Under the pieces are notes generated by a model, which worked only from the letters and a program-made list of their open reading frames with translations, was not told where the DNA came from and ran no database searches. From contig CBDFIW010000004.1 in NCBI GenBank assembly GCA_965248255.1, positions 1,984,001 through 2,048,000 of the forward strand: a stretch of 64,000 bases of DNA, given 5' to 3'. How positions within the stretch are numbered: the first letter of the stretch is position 1; each line of letters opens with the position of its first letter. Source of the stretch: JAKZVK01 sp965248255. GTDB lineage: Bacteria; Acidobacteriota; Terriglobia; Bryobacterales; UBA6623. The position numbers and the translations under genes were made by a program. Below, piece after piece: positions 63,040 to 64,000 of this stretch.

Positions 63040-63819
63040 TTACGGGCGGGTCTGGGCTAGGCCGAGCACCCAGCGGATCCCTTCGCGCCACATCGTTTGG
63101 ATCTCGGGCCGGTCCCAGACCTCCGCACGGTGCCCAAGCACGCTCACGAAAACGTGGCCGCGGCCCCACATCCTGTTCCAGGTGAGGGCGAAATCCTTGT
63201 CGGTGCGCTCGACGCTGTCCACGCTCAGGTCGACTGAGTCGACGTCGAGGCTCATCAAGACGTGCACCTTCTCGCGCGAATAGTGGCTGAGCTGGTAGAT
63301 CTCGTCGGTGATCTCAAACGTAGGGCCCAGATGCCGCGTGGCCGGGAACGAGCGGTCTTCGACGTTGACGCGGATCTTTTCGTGCCACGGATGGTGATTG
63401 AACACGCCGCCGACCATGTCGACGTACTCAGGCCAACTGGCTCGGAACGAGTCCGTGCCACTGTGCGCGGCAAGGAACCCCTTGCCGTCCTCACGGACGA
63501 AAGCCATGAGGGCGGCCTTTTGTTCGTCTTCGAGCGGGAGATCGCCTTGGGTGTAGAAGAACACGGCATCGAAGTAATCGAGGTTCTTCTTGTTCGCTCC
63601 CAGCTTGCGCTTGGTGAGTGGCTCGGTATCGGTGTGGAATCGCACGTCGAACAGACCCGACTCCTCGCCGATCTTGGCGATCGTGTACATGGCGTACGAG
63701 ACGGAATCGTGAGCGTAGTCTACGCTGCCGCCAAGGAATAGAAGGTGCTTCTTTTCGGCTTGTTGAGCCGAGACCACGTAGCTCAGAAGAAGCGTGCAGA
63801 GGGTCAAGCTGCGCAGCAT
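63040..63819 (-). CDS. Secreted ThuA-like (trehalose-utilisation type) protein
   Basis: 259 residues from the ATG at 63819; the frame runs further upstream but a signal peptide starts here (LTLCTLLLSYVVSAQ). The ThuA fold resembles class I glutamine amidotransferases: LLFLGGSVDYAHDSVSYAM, YDAVFFYTQGDLPLEDEQKAALMAFV, GFLAAHSGTDSF, then WNRMWGRGHVFVSVLGH. The nucleophile Cys is absent, as is normal for secreted ThuA proteins. These are common in Planctomycetota and Acidobacteriota sugar-degrading gene sets; substrate unknown. Confidence 0.85.
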   Translation of the reverse strand: MLRSLTLCTLLLSYVVSAQQAEKKHLLFLGGSVDYAHDSVSYAMYTIAKIGEESGLFDVRFHTDTEPLTKRKLGANKKNLDYFDAVFFYTQGDLPLEDEQKAALMAFVREDGKGFLAAHSGTDSFRASWPEYVDMVGGVFNHHPWHEKIRVNVEDRSFPATRHLGPTFEITDEIYQLSHYSREKVHVLMSLDVDSVDLSVDSVERTDKDFALTWNRMWGRGHVFVSVLGHRAEVWDRPEIQTMWREGIRWVLGLAQTRP

Positions 63820-63875
63820 CTCATCCCCCTCCGGCCCACTGGCCCGCCGCCGCCGGTCTCGCGGCCAGGGCAGGC

Positions 63876-63881
63876 TATAAT
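63876..63881 (+). promoter_or_regulatory. TATAAT -10 box of the FmdB-like gene
   Basis: Perfect TATAAT ending ten bases before the ATG at 63892, with no purine-rich ribosome site between them, which suggests a leaderless transcript. Confidence 0.55.
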
Positions 63882-63891
63882 CATAAGCGCT

Positions 63892-64000
63892 ATGCCCATT
63901 TTCGAGTATCACTGTGCCGAGTGCGACACTCGCTTCGAGGATCTGGTGCTGAGCGGGAAGCCCGCGGCCGTGGCCTGCAAGGAGTGCGGCGGGTCGTCGG
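63892..64000 (+). CDS. FmdB-family zinc-ribbon protein, N-terminal part
   Basis: The ATG opens MPIFEYHCAECDTRFEDLV and then ACKECGG, the typical zinc ribbon of FmdB-family putative regulators, with Cys pairs about 24 residues apart. The gene runs off the right edge, so its length is unknown. It is divergent from the ThuA-like gene. Confidence 0.8.
   Translation, partial: MPIFEYHCAECDTRFEDLVLSGKPAAVACKECGGSS

Noticed and set aside
1..64000. CRISPR array
   Set aside because: No regularly spaced direct repeats of 20-40 bp were seen anywhere; the repeats present are palindromic, IS ends or homopolymers.

Overview
The window looks like a chromosomal segment of a GC-rich soil or sediment bacterium, most likely Acidobacteriota (perhaps Bryobacterales/Solibacteres). 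This is an inference from the gene mix: Tat-exported and PQQ-type propeller proteins, a sulfatase, ThuA and CBM9-like secreted proteins, a sigma factor paired with a zinc-ribbon Ser/Thr kinase, a UvrC-like protein lacking its C-terminal nuclease, and a fused-gamma KorA. The core block rpmH-rnpA-yidD-yidC-jag-mnmE sits at the right end. Several frameshifts lie at or near poly-C/poly-G runs, so some broken genes may be draft or metagenome assembly errors rather than biology.

Layout. 0-5 kb: end of a TauE/SafE transporter, an acetylxylan-esterase-like pair whose second member has lost its active site, a DUF3830 gene, a 119-bp MITE-like inverted repeat and a Tat-exported class V aminotransferase. 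4.3-6.8 kb: an AraC regulator divergent from an NmrA-DUF1772 operon. 6.9-12.8 kb: a sigma factor split by an IS1380 element, its Ser/Thr kinase and a membrane-anchored propeller. 13-18.7 kb: sulfatase, orphan AAA ATPase, orphan sugar-binding lipoprotein, zinc-ribbon membrane protein, cupin. 18.7-28.3 kb: an exopolysaccharide locus (polymerase/ligase, phosphoglycosyl transferase, chain-length protein, two GT4 glycosyltransferases, MurJ/Wzx-like flippase, second polymerase/ligase). 28.5-29.8 kb: an IS481 element. 30.3-33 kb: korAB, 2-oxoacid:ferredoxin oxidoreductase.

33-39.4 kb is a degraded accessory region: an IS3 element, a 2-oxoacid oxidoreductase remnant, a MazF-type module with a frameshifted toxin, an ApeA-type HEPN anti-phage gene split by an IS630 element, and a second module with a truncated MazF. 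A third toxin-antitoxin pair at 48 kb has a VapC-like toxin whose first catalytic Asp is His. So all three toxins in this 13 kb are damaged while each antitoxin frame is open, and the one recognisable defence gene is broken.

39.4-52 kb: secreted propeller with EF-hands, CBM9-like protein, methyltransferase, UvrD/PcrA helicase, amino-acid permease, glycosyltransferase, M20 peptidase, TrpG/PabA. 52-56 kb: UvrC-like protein, a multi-pass membrane protein and a frameshifted NfrB-type glycosyltransferase with a MshEN-like domain. 56-63 kb: glmS, purS and the ribosomal/membrane-insertion/tRNA-modification block, all leftward. The window closes with a ThuA-like protein and the start of an FmdB-type zinc-ribbon gene. 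Hairpins of the GTAGGG-CGGGC type are scattered between genes. No rRNA, intact tRNA or CRISPR array was seen.
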